The translations under genes and the position numbers were made by a program. Positions 1 to 6,505 of a stretch of 13,209 nucleotides of DNA are shown piece after piece. The DNA lies in the NCBI GenBank assembly GCA_023387555.1, contig JAEWHY010000371.1:1-13209 (forward strand), read 5' to 3'. Numbering within the stretch: position 1 is the first letter of the stretch; every line of letters begins with the position of its first letter. The notes beneath the pieces were generated by a model. It saw nothing but the letters and a program-made list of their open reading frames with translations. It was not told the origin of the DNA and searched no databases. The stretch comes from Pseudomonadota bacterium. GTDB taxonomy: Bacteria > Pseudomonadota > Alphaproteobacteria > Rhizobiales > Xanthobacteraceae.

Positions 1-46
1 GGCCGTACCCATGCCGCGGTTCTCATCCCTTCGAAATAAGGCAGAC

Positions 47-75
47 CCGGACGCGGTGCAATGCCGCGCAACCGG
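47..75 (-). terminator. Imperfect hairpin directly after the REC-HisKA_2 kinase gene, possible operon terminator
   Basis: The stop codon of the kinase gene is at 76-78. Directly beyond it on the minus strand is a two-part hairpin: an outer CCGG/CCGG pairing (47-50 with 72-75) and an inner CGCGG/CCGCG pairing (52-56 with 64-68) around a 7-base loop. The sequence that follows (GTCTGCCTTATTTCG) is only moderately T-rich. It is placed where the signalling operon would end, but the stem is interrupted, so this is a candidate only. Confidence 0.4.
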
Positions 76-1137
76 TCAGCCTGCAGGCGTGCGGGGCGTG
101 CACTCGAACGTGATGACGACACGCGTCCCGGTGTGCGTGGGGTCGTAGACCACATCGGCGCCCAGCCGATTGGCCATCGCGCCGACGATCGAGCGGCCAA
201 GTCCGGTCGAGCGCGGCAGCGTCTTGATGTCGTGTCCGATCCCGTCGTCTTCCACGCTCAGCATCGCGTGCTGGCCGTTGACCCGCTTGAGGCCGATCCG
301 GATCGGACCCTTCTCTTCGGGATAGGCATATTTCATCGCGTTCAGCACCAGCTCGTTGACGATCACCCCGATCGCGACCGCGCGGTCGGGATCGAGGTCG
401 ATCGGTTCGGCCGCGAGGCTGAGCGCGGGCGTCGCCGATGTATCGGTCTTGGCAAGATCCTCGACCAGCGCCGCCAGATACTGATCGACCGAGACCGACT
501 GCACGTCGTTCGAGGTGTAGAGGCGCTTGTGGACCTGAGCCACCGCCATGACGCGGCGGGTTGCGTCGGTCAGTGCGGCCTTGACCTGGACGTTGCTCGA
601 GGAGCCGCCCTGCAATTGCAGGAAGGCCGCGATCAATTGCAGCGAATTGGCGACGCGGTGATTGACTTCGCGCAGCAACATGGCCCGTTCGACGGCCAGC
701 TTTTCGAAGCGGTCGCGCTGCTCGCGCAGTTCTGCTTCGGCAAGCTCCTTGGCTCGGCGCAGGCGCATCGCGTCGGCGGCGCCGGTCAATGCCGCATGGA
801 GGAGAGGGACGAATTGTCCGGAGACATCCTTCAGCACGTAATCGAAAGCGCCGGCCTTGAGCGCCGCGACGGCGACGGCGGAATCCTGCTCGCCGGTGAC
901 GATGATCACCGGCGGATGTTGCGGCATGTCGTGGATCAGCTTGAGCGCGCCGATACCGTCGAGTCGCGGCATGTGGTGGTCGAGCGCCACCACATCGAAG
1001 TCTTCCTGCTTCAGCCGCTCGACCGCGTCGATGCCGTCCGCGACGGTTACGACCTCGATGCCTTTTGCACCAAGGCCGCGCTCGACCAGGCGGCGCAGCC
1101 CGGGTTCGTCGTCGGCATAAAGGACCTTCTTCGGCAT
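76..1137 (-). CDS. REC-HisKA_2 sensor kinase (receiver domain followed by HisKA_2 histidine kinase)
   Basis: Soluble 353-residue two-component protein. An N-terminal receiver domain (about 4-120) has acidic residues D9/D10, phospho-acceptor D53, T81 and K103, all expected of an active CheY-like fold. A helical linker (about 125-155) leads to a HisKA_2 dimerisation domain with the phospho-acceptor histidine H160 in the motif EVNHRVANSLQL. The ATPase domain follows, with N261/E262 and N266 (N box), D297/D298-G-I-G (G1) and STGLG (310-314, G2). No membrane segment is visible. It starts 9 bases after the upstream regulator gene, so it is the third gene of an operon. Receiver-first kinases of this type are usually switched by phosphorylation from another kinase. 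HisKA_2/HWE kinases are the class that feeds PhyR in the alphaproteobacterial general stress response. A role there is inference, supported only by the operon's promoter motif. The domain call is secure; the partner is unknown. Confidence 0.93.
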   Translation of the reverse strand: MPKKVLYADDEPGLRRLVERGLGAKGIEVVTVADGIDAVERLKQEDFDVVALDHHMPRLDGIGALKLIHDMPQHPPVIIVTGEQDSAVAVAALKAGAFDYVLKDVSGQFVPLLHAALTGAADAMRLRRAKELAEAELREQRDRFEKLAVERAMLLREVNHRVANSLQLIAAFLQLQGGSSSNVQVKAALTDATRRVMAVAQVHKRLYTSNDVQSVSVDQYLAALVEDLAKTDTSATPALSLAAEPIDLDPDRAVAIGVIVNELVLNAMKYAYPEEKGPIRIGLKRVNGQHAMLSVEDDGIGHDIKTLPRSTGLGRSIVGAMANRLGADVVYDPTHTGTRVVITFECTPRTPAG

Positions 1138-1146
1138 ATCATCATC

Positions 1147-1584
1147 TCAGGTGGTTGCAGGAACCTGGATGACGGAAAAGAACAATCCAAGCTGGCGAAT
1201 GGCGTTGGCGAAGCTGTCGTAATTGACGGGCTTGGTGATGTAGACGTTGGCGCCGAGATCGTAGCAGCGCTTGATCTCGCTTTCGTCGTCGGTGGTGGTC
1301 AGCACCACGACCGGCGTCAGTTTCAGGTGCTCGTTGTCCTTGACGCGTCGCAGAATGTCGACTCCGCTCATGTCGGGCAGGTTGAGATCGAGCAGGATCA
1401 GCAGCGCGCGGCCGCTGTTGACGCCGCCGGTGCCGTCCGAACCGAACAGGAAGCGCACCGCCTCGGTGCCATTCGCGAACGGCATGATGTCGTTGCTGAC
1501 GCCGGCTCTGCGGATATTGCGTTCGATCAGGCGCGCATGGCCCTCATCGTCCTCGATCATGATGATGGTGACGTGTTCGCTCAT
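1147..1584 (-). CDS. Single-domain response regulator, Rcp1/CheY-like
   Basis: A 145-residue protein that is a lone receiver domain with no output domain. Visible are the acidic cluster E11-D12-D13, phospho-acceptor D66 in LLDLNLPDMSG, T96/T97 at the switch position and K118-P119. The EDDEGHARLIERNIRRAG opening and the long loop before the DLNLPD strand are typical of Rcp1-type regulators, which in cyanobacteria partner Cph1 phytochrome kinases. Its start overlaps the stop of the CHASE3 kinase gene by 4 bases (ATGA), which indicates translational coupling and makes that kinase the likely phosphodonor. It probably acts by protein contact or as a phosphotransfer shuttle, perhaps to the receiver of the next gene. 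That relay is inference. Confidence 0.93.
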   Translation of the reverse strand: MSEHVTIIMIEDDEGHARLIERNIRRAGVSNDIMPFANGTEAVRFLFGSDGTGGVNSGRALLILLDLNLPDMSGVDILRRVKDNEHLKLTPVVVLTTTDDESEIKRCYDLGANVYITKPVNYDSFANAIRQLGLFFSVIQVPATT

Positions 1585-3074
1585 GCCGCCTGTCTTTCTT
1601 CCTCTTGCATCCGGCGCGGCAGCGTGACCGTAAATGTGCTGCCTTCGCCGAGCGCCGACTTCAGTGTCATATATCCGCCGAGACGGCGCACCAGTGCACG
1701 GGTATGAGCAAGGCCGATGCCTTCGCCCTTCTGGTCCTGCTCGCCGGCACGGCGAAACAGGTCGAACACGCGTTGATGATCCTCGGGCGCGATCCCGCGA
1801 CCGTTATCCTCCACCTCGTAGACGACCTGCGAAGCATCGACACGGCCACGGACGCGAATCCGGCCGGGGCGGCCGGGAGAGGTATATTTCAAGGCGTTGT
1901 CGACGAGGTTGGAGAAGATCTGCTCCAGCGCGAGCCGGTCGCTTTTCAGCGGCGGCAGCGGCTCGATGATGACTTCGATGTCCTTTTCGGCGGCCTGGTG
2001 CGCCACCGCATCGGTGATCGATTTGATCAACTGGTCCATGCTCACATACTCGGGCTTGAACGTGCGCTGGCCCTCGCGGGACAGCTTCAGGATCGAGTTG
2101 ATGAGCCGGTCCATCTTGCCGATCGAATTCTTGATAAATCCAAGGGATTCATCGAAGTCCTTCGACAACTCTAGAGTATCTCTCGCCGCTTCGTCATTGT
2201 CTTTTTGCACGGCGGAAAGCCGGTCGAATATGTCTTTTTTAATAGCGTCGATTTCCGCCGTGAATCCCATGATATTGACCAGCGGCGATCGCAGGTCGTG
2301 GCTGACGATATAAGCGAAGCGCTGGATTTCGTTATTGGCCTCACGCAGTTCGGCGGTGCGCTCCTCGATCTTGGCTTCGAGGTTCTGGTTGACGTCCTGG
2401 AGGGCGGCGCGGGCCTGCTCGCGCTGGCGCCCCGTGCGCTGCACAAGATAGATCGAGACAGCGCCGATCGTGGCGATCGCAACCGCGCCCAGCAGCGTCG
2501 CTAGCAGCAGCCAGGCATTGGTGCTGGCAGACTCCGCGCGGCGGTTATCGAGCAGGGCACGTTCGGTATTGTAGAGGTCGATGATGGCATTGCGCACCTC
2601 GTTCATCGCAGTGCGGCCATCGCCTTGCCAGATCAGGTCGGCCGCTTCCTTGGTCCGGCCGGCGTCATGCATCTGGACGACCCGCTCCATCTCGGCGAGC
2701 TTGCGTTCGACCAGCGGCGGGACTTTCTCGAAGCCGGGAAGCAGCGAGGCGTCCTGCTTGATGCTCTCTGAGGCCCGCTGCAGGGCCGGCCGGGTGTTGG
2801 CCGCGGCCTCCCTGTACTCGTCGCGGTATTGCGGCTGCCCGGTGATGATGTAGCCGCGCTGCGCCGATTCGGCCCGGCGCAGATTCAAAAGGATCAACGC
2901 CAGACGGTTCTGGATGTCGAATGTGGTCGCGACGGTGTCCGAATCCTTGCGGGACTGCTCCACGAGCCAGATCGAGGCGACGCTTATGGCAACGAGAATG
3001 GCAAAGCCCAGAGCCAGCAATATTGGCTGTACGGCGGACGACCGCGGTGCGGCGTCCGTCTTAACGGAATCCAT
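1581..3074 (-). CDS. Membrane CHASE3-domain sensor histidine kinase
   Basis: A 497-residue sensor kinase. A short cytoplasmic N-terminus is followed by TM1 (about 17-38), a periplasmic CHASE3 domain (about 40-185, with the typical RRAESAQRGYIITG segment at 66-79), TM2 (about 187-211), a coiled coil (about 215-250), HisKA with phospho-acceptor H259 in YIVSHDLRSPL, and an HATPase_c domain with N389/N393 (N box), D423-N-G-R-G (G1) and GEGIGL (450-455, G2). The kinase half resembles that of Cph1/bacteriophytochrome kinases, which fits the Rcp1-like regulator next to it. No PAS or GAF domain is present, so sensing must rest on CHASE3, whose ligands are generally unknown. It is the first gene of a three-gene operon, about 35 bases downstream of an EcfG-type promoter motif. 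The start is preceded by GGGAG at a rather long spacing, so the exact start is less certain than the gene. Confidence 0.94.
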   Translation of the reverse strand: MDSVKTDAAPRSSAVQPILLALGFAILVAISVASIWLVEQSRKDSDTVATTFDIQNRLALILLNLRRAESAQRGYIITGQPQYRDEYREAAANTRPALQRASESIKQDASLLPGFEKVPPLVERKLAEMERVVQMHDAGRTKEAADLIWQGDGRTAMNEVRNAIIDLYNTERALLDNRRAESASTNAWLLLATLLGAVAIATIGAVSIYLVQRTGRQREQARAALQDVNQNLEAKIEERTAELREANNEIQRFAYIVSHDLRSPLVNIMGFTAEIDAIKKDIFDRLSAVQKDNDEAARDTLELSKDFDESLGFIKNSIGKMDRLINSILKLSREGQRTFKPEYVSMDQLIKSITDAVAHQAAEKDIEVIIEPLPPLKSDRLALEQIFSNLVDNALKYTSPGRPGRIRVRGRVDASQVVYEVEDNGRGIAPEDHQRVFDLFRRAGEQDQKGEGIGLAHTRALVRRLGGYMTLKSALGEGSTFTVTLPRRMQEEERQAA

Positions 3075-3111
3075 GATGGGGAAAGAACTCCCTGTGAAGC
3101 CGACAGAATAG

Positions 3112-3136
3112 AACGCAAAGCCGGCCGTCCGGTTCC
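3112..3136 (-). promoter_or_regulatory. EcfG-type general stress promoter for the kinase-regulator operon
   Basis: On the minus strand GGAAC (3136-3132) is separated by exactly 16 bases from CGTT (3115-3112). This is a full match to the GGAAC-N16/17-CGTT consensus of the alphaproteobacterial EcfG sigma factor. The expected transcription start would be near 3103-3106, giving a leader of about 30 bases before the ATG at 3074. The -35 element lies in the loop of the accC terminator hairpin. The match and spacing are read directly; activity is inferred. Confidence 0.65.
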
Positions 3137-3148
3137 ACGGACGGCCGG
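3121..3148 (-). terminator. Hairpin terminator after accC
   Basis: A perfect 10-base-pair GC-rich stem, CCGGCCGTCC (3121-3130) with GGACGGCCGG (3139-3148), encloses an 8-base loop. It begins 4 bases after the accC stop codon. On the minus strand it is followed by CTTTGCGTTCTATTC, a modest T-rich tract. It most likely ends the aroQ-accB-accC transcript. Because it overlaps the EcfG-type promoter, termination and initiation signals share the same bases. Confidence 0.65.
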
Positions 3149-3151
3149 ATT

Positions 3152-4504
3152 TCAGCCTTCCATCCCGCCTTCAGCCAGGAATTTCTCGAGCCAGTGGATG
3201 GAATAATTGCCGTCGATGATGTCCTGGTTGCGGACCAGGGTCCGGAACAGGGGCAGGGTGGTCTCGACGCCGTCCACCACGAATTCGTCCAGCGCCCGCT
3301 TGAGCCGCATCAGGCATTCCTGACGCGTCTTGCCGTGGACGATCAGCTTGCCGACCATGGAATCGTAATAGGGCGGGATCGTGTAGCCCTGATAGGCGGC
3401 GGAATCGACCCGCACGCCCAGCCCGCCCGGCGGGTGGTAATGCAGGATCTTGCCCGGCGAGGGCCGGAAGTTGAACGGGCTCTCGGCGTTCACGCGGCAT
3501 TCGATGGCATGGCCGTGGAAGCGCAGGTCCTCTTGCCGGCAGGGCAATTCGCAGCCGGCCGCGACCCTGATCTGCTCCAGCACGAGGTCGATGTCGGTGA
3601 TCATCTCGGTCACCGGATGCTCCACCTGAATGCGGGTGTTCATCTCGATGAAGTAGAACTCGCCGTCCTCGTAGAGGAATTCGATCGTGCCGGCGCCGAG
3701 ATATTTCATCTCGCGCATCGCCTTGGCGCAGATCTCGCCGATCTGGTCGCGCTGCGCGGTGTTGAGCGCGGGCGAGGGGCTTTCCTCCAGCACCTTCTGG
3801 TGACGGCGCTGCAGCGAGCAGTCGCGCTCGCCGAGATGGATCGCGCCGCCGCGGCCGTCGCCGAGAATCTGGATTTCGATATGCCGCGGCTTCTGCAGGT
3901 ATTTTTCGAGATAGACGGCGTCGTCGCCGAATGCGGCCTTGGCTTCGGAACGCGCGGTCTGCAGCGCGATGCTCATCTCGTCTTCGTTATGGGCGACCTT
4001 CATGCCGCGGCCGCCGCCGCCGGCCGCCGCCTTGACCAGCACCGGATATCCGATCTCGCGTCCGATCCGCAGCGCCTCCTCATCGGTGGCGACGCCGCCT
4101 TCCGATCCGGGCACCACCGGAATGCCAAGCCGCTTCGCCGTGCGCTTGGCCTCGATCTTGTCGCCCATCATGCGGATGTGCTCGGCCTTCGGCCCGATGA
4201 AGCCGATATTGTGCTCGGCCAGGATCTCGGCGAAGCGCGCATTCTCCGACAGGAAGCCGTAGCCCGGATGCACGGCGTCGGCGCCGGTGATCTCGCAGGC
4301 GGCGAGCAGCGAGGGCACGTTCAGATAGCTGTCGCGCGCCTGCGGCGGTCCGATGCAGACGCTCTCGTCGGCGAGCCGCACATGCATTGCGTCGGCGTCG
4401 GCGGTGGAATGCACGGCGACGGTGTGGATGCCGAGCTCCTTGCAGGCCCGCAGCACGCGCAGCGCGATCTCGCCGCGATTGGCGATGAGGATTTTATCGA
4501 ACAT
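3152..4504 (-). CDS. accC: Acetyl-CoA carboxylase, biotin carboxylase subunit AccC
   Basis: Catalyses ATP- and bicarbonate-dependent carboxylation of biotin carried on AccB, the first half-reaction of malonyl-CoA formation for fatty acid synthesis, in the cytoplasm. The chosen start gives 450 residues opening MFDKILIANRGEIALRV, the normal length and N-terminus of the family. An in-frame ATG at 4567 would add 21 arginine- and proline-rich residues read from the palindromic spacer and is rejected. The biotin-carboxylase N-domain (1-110), ATP-grasp domain (about 115-330) with glycine loop AAAGGGGRG (159-167), and C-domain are complete. Family catalytic positions are present: K158, H208, E275, E287, R291 and E295, the last three in the EMNTRIQVEHP segment. 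It lies 150 bases downstream of accB with a weak ribosome site (GAG), and is followed at once by a terminator hairpin. Confidence 0.98.
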   Translation of the reverse strand: MFDKILIANRGEIALRVLRACKELGIHTVAVHSTADADAMHVRLADESVCIGPPQARDSYLNVPSLLAACEITGADAVHPGYGFLSENARFAEILAEHNIGFIGPKAEHIRMMGDKIEAKRTAKRLGIPVVPGSEGGVATDEEALRIGREIGYPVLVKAAAGGGGRGMKVAHNEDEMSIALQTARSEAKAAFGDDAVYLEKYLQKPRHIEIQILGDGRGGAIHLGERDCSLQRRHQKVLEESPSPALNTAQRDQIGEICAKAMREMKYLGAGTIEFLYEDGEFYFIEMNTRIQVEHPVTEMITDIDLVLEQIRVAAGCELPCRQEDLRFHGHAIECRVNAESPFNFRPSPGKILHYHPPGGLGVRVDSAAYQGYTIPPYYDSMVGKLIVHGKTRQECLMRLKRALDEFVVDGVETTLPLFRTLVRNQDIIDGNYSIHWLEKFLAEGGMEG

Positions 4505-4515
4505 ATCGGTCTCGT

Positions 4516-4563
4516 GTCCCGGGCGCGGCGCAGCGCGTCGGCGATGCACCGCAGAACCGGGAC
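4516..4563. repeat. REP-like long palindrome in the accB-accC spacer
   Basis: Outer arms GTCCCGG (4516-4522) and CCGGGAC (4557-4563) pair perfectly. Inside them a 12-base arm pair closes on the tetraloop GTCG (CGAC on the minus strand), with 11 of 12 positions paired, one of them a G-U wobble on the minus-strand RNA. A small asymmetric internal loop separates the two stems. The whole element is 48 bases and ends about 12 bases before the accC start codon. Size and GC-rich arms resemble the dispersed REP/RIME palindromes of rhizobial intergenic regions. Dispersal cannot be shown from one copy, so it could instead be a locus-specific RNA hairpin. Confidence 0.55.
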
Positions 4564-4568
4564 TCATC

Positions 4569-4600
4569 CTGCAGACAATTCAGCAACCCCGTGTCTGCAG
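4569..4600. repeat. Perfect 9-base inverted repeat in the accB-accC spacer
   Basis: CTGCAGACA (4569-4577) and TGTCTGCAG (4592-4600) are exact reverse complements around a 14-base loop. The repeat sits 5 bases from the larger palindrome, so the accB-accC spacer can fold into two consecutive hairpins. It could stabilise or process the transcript, or bind a regulator. Neither hairpin has a U-tract, so a simple terminator is unlikely. Confidence 0.5.
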
Positions 4601-4654
4601 CGCACCGTTTCAAGTTGCGCGCAGCCCGGGGAACGAAGCGGAGAGACCTGTCCA

Positions 4655-5134
4655 TCACTCGATGATCATCAGGGCCTCGCCGAATTCGACCGGCTGGCCA
4701 TCCTCGACAAGGATCTGGGTGACGATGCCGCCGCGTGGCGCGGGGATCTGGTTCATGGTCTTCATCGCTTCGATGATCATGACGGTATCGCCGGCCTTGA
4801 CCGCCTGCCCGACATCGACGAACGGCTTCGCGCCGGGCGATGGCGCGAGATAAGCGGTGCCGACCATCGGGGACGGTACCATGCCCGGATGCTTCGCCGG
4901 ATCGGCGGCGGTCGCCGCGGCGGCGACGGCCGGGACCGCGGCCACGGCGGGAGCGGCGACGCTGACCGCGCGTGCGGTGCGTCCGATCCGGATGCGTTCG
5001 CCGCCGCGCTCGATTTCGATCTCGGTCAGCCCGGTCTCGTCGAGCAGCTTCGCCAGCCCGCGAATCATGTCCTCGTCATAAGGCGCAGGATTTTGGGCCG
5101 CATGGCCCGTCTTCTTGTCTTTGTCAGACGCCAC
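4655..5134 (-). CDS. accB: Acetyl-CoA carboxylase, biotin carboxyl carrier protein AccB
   Basis: A 159-residue carrier that shuttles carboxybiotin between AccC and the AccAD transferase. Its helical N-terminal region (about 18-52) is followed by an alanine/proline-rich flexible linker (about 54-80) and the biotinyl domain (about 83-159) with the biotinylated lysine K125 in EAMKTM. Length and layout match the family. The start is GTG at 5134. The aroQ stop is only 6 bases away, and the ribosome site AAGGA lies inside the last codons of aroQ, so translation is probably coupled to aroQ. It is the second gene of the aroQ-accB-accC operon, an arrangement common in alphaproteobacteria. Confidence 0.97.
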   Translation of the reverse strand: MASDKDKKTGHAAQNPAPYDEDMIRGLAKLLDETGLTEIEIERGGERIRIGRTARAVSVAAPAVAAVPAVAAAATAADPAKHPGMVPSPMVGTAYLAPSPGAKPFVDVGQAVKAGDTVMIIEAMKTMNQIPAPRGGIVTQILVEDGQPVEFGEALMIIE

Positions 5135-5140
5135 GTGTTG

Positions 5141-5590
5141 TCAGTCCTTCGCGTGATTGAGCATGGCCGCAAGTCCGTCGATCGCGAGCACATAGCCGTT
5201 GACGCCGAAACCGCAGATCACCGCTTTCGCGGCCGGCGAGATGTAGGAATGCCTGCGGAATGCGTCGCGGGCATGGACGTTGCTAATATGCACCTCGATG
5301 GCCGGGATGCCGGCCGCCAGCAGCGCATCCAGAATCGCGACCGAGGTGTGGGTATAGGCCGCCGGGTTGATGACGATGCCGGCCGCCGCTGCGGCGCGCG
5401 CCTCCTGGATCCAGTCCACCAGCGCGCCCTCGTGATTGGACTGGTGGAAGACGATCGTAAAGCCATGCCGCTGGCCGGCGTCGCGGCACATCGCCTCGAC
5501 GTCCTTCAGGGTGGTCCGGCCATAGATCTCCGGCTCGCGGGTGCCGAGCAGGTTCAGATTCGGACCGTTCAGGACATAGACCGTCGCCAT
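5141..5590 (-). CDS. aroQ: Type II 3-dehydroquinate dehydratase AroQ
   Basis: Converts 3-dehydroquinate to 3-dehydroshikimate, the third step of the shikimate pathway, as a cytoplasmic dodecamer in this family. From the ATG at 5590 the protein is 149 residues and opens MATVYVLNGPNLNLLGTREP, the usual type II N-terminus. AAAAGG stands a few bases upstream of this ATG. An in-frame start 30 bases earlier would remove that ribosome site and is rejected. Active-site residues are all present: R18 and Y23 (with the lid loop between them), N75, H81, H101 and R112. It is the first gene of the operon with accB and accC, after a 145-base spacer that holds the dsbA terminator. Confidence 0.97.
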   Translation of the reverse strand: MATVYVLNGPNLNLLGTREPEIYGRTTLKDVEAMCRDAGQRHGFTIVFHQSNHEGALVDWIQEARAAAAAGIVINPAAYTHTSVAILDALLAAGIPAIEVHISNVHARDAFRRHSYISPAAKAVICGFGVNGYVLAIDGLAAMLNHAKD

Positions 5591-5682
5591 CGGGCCTTTT
5601 AAGACGCGCCGTGATTGCACTGGAGGATCAGGGCGGGCAACGCCCCGAGCGGGCCTCCTTATAGGCGGGACGCCGGGCGAGG

Positions 5683-5706
5683 AAAAGCCCGCCCGAAGGC
5701 GGGCTT
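5683..5706 (-). terminator. UUCG-tetraloop intrinsic terminator after the DsbA gene
   Basis: On the minus strand AAGCCCGCC, loop TTCG, GGCGGGCTT form a perfect 9-base-pair stem with the very stable UUCG tetraloop, followed by TTCC (run CTTTTCC). A second, shorter stem TTCCCC/GGGGAA (5713-5730) lies between it and the stop codon. This is the clearest intrinsic terminator in the window and separates the M48-DsbA unit from aroQ-accB-accC. Confidence 0.85.
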
Positions 5707-5735
5707 GCGCCGTTCCCCGGCCTTGGGGAAAGCCC

Positions 5736-6482
5736 TCAGCAGGCCGGCTTGCCGCAGCGGGCGTTGTTGATCTTGGCCTGCAATTCCTTGACGCCGACCG
5801 CGCCGACCACGGCCTCGTTGCCGATCACGTAGGACGGCGTGCCCTGGAAGCCGAGGGCTTCGGCGAGCGCGAAGCTCTCCTGCAGGGCCGCCCGGACCTC
5901 GGCGCCGCCCATGTCCTTTTCGATCCGCGCCATGTCGGCGCCGACTTCCTTGGCGACCGCGAGCGCGCGCGCCTTGTCGACCTGGCCGCGGCCGGTGAGG
6001 AGCTTCTGGTGGAAGTCGAGATAGCGCTTGCCGCTCTTGTCCTGCAGCGCGACCGCGACCGCGACCTGGGCCGCCTCCATGCTGCCCTGGCTCAGCACCG
6101 GCATCTCCTTGAGCACGACGCGCAGATTGGGATTGTCCTTCATCAGCGTCAGCATGTCGTCGAGAGCGCGTTTGCAATAGCCGCAGTTGTAGTCGAAGAA
6201 TTCCACCATCGTGACGTCGCCATTCGGATTGCCGAGCGTGACCTGGCGCGGCGAATTGAACAGGATCTGCTTGTTGTCGGTGATGGCGCGCTTGAGCTTC
6301 TCGGCTTGGGCCAGCGCCTGCAACTCCTCGATCATCTCGGGATGCTTGATGAAATACTCGCGGATGATGCTCTCGATCTCGCCGCGCTGCTGCGGCGAGA
6401 AGCTCTGCGCGTAGGCTGCGCCAGCGCCGGCGACGGAAATCGCCGTGACGGCGGCGGCGAGCAGGCGGGTGAGGCGGGTCAT
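5736..6482 (-). CDS. Periplasmic DsbA-family thiol oxidoreductase, ScsC-like
   Basis: A 248-residue exported thioredoxin-fold protein. A signal peptide (1 to about 25, ending AGAGAAYAQ) is followed by an N-terminal helical segment (about 28-80, with REYFIKHPEMIEEL) like the oligomerisation stalk of ScsC/Com1-type DsbA proteins. The thioredoxin fold has active-site C100-G-Y-C103 in EFFDYNCGYC, an inserted helical domain (about 135-205) and the cis-proline T215-P216. An unusual extra pair, C243 and C248, closes the C-terminus. ScsC-type proteins act as disulfide oxidases, or as isomerases when trimeric. Which applies here cannot be told. The start at 6482 has AAGGA 8 bases upstream; a longer frame from 6569 overlaps the upstream gene and lacks a signal peptide at its start. 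It lies 23 bases after the M48 gene, so the two probably form one envelope-folding and quality-control unit. Confidence 0.92.
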   Translation of the reverse strand: MTRLTRLLAAAVTAISVAGAGAAYAQSFSPQQRGEIESIIREYFIKHPEMIEELQALAQAEKLKRAITDNKQILFNSPRQVTLGNPNGDVTMVEFFDYNCGYCKRALDDMLTLMKDNPNLRVVLKEMPVLSQGSMEAAQVAVAVALQDKSGKRYLDFHQKLLTGRGQVDKARALAVAKEVGADMARIEKDMGGAEVRAALQESFALAEALGFQGTPSYVIGNEAVVGAVGVKELQAKINNARCGKPAC

Positions 6483-6505
6483 CAAAATGTTCCTTGGTGC
6501 AGGGT

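Noticed and set aside
61..1707. 548-codon plus-strand open frame opposite the kinase and regulator genes
   Set aside because: It is antisense to two genes with complete receiver and kinase motifs. Its product has no recognisable domain and has the Arg/Asp/His-rich composition of a high-GC shadow frame.
3194..5602. 802-codon plus-strand open frame opposite accC, accB and aroQ
   Set aside because: It spans three well-recognised genes and their spacers on the other strand, and the translation shows no domain. It is a codon-bias artefact of GC-rich DNA.
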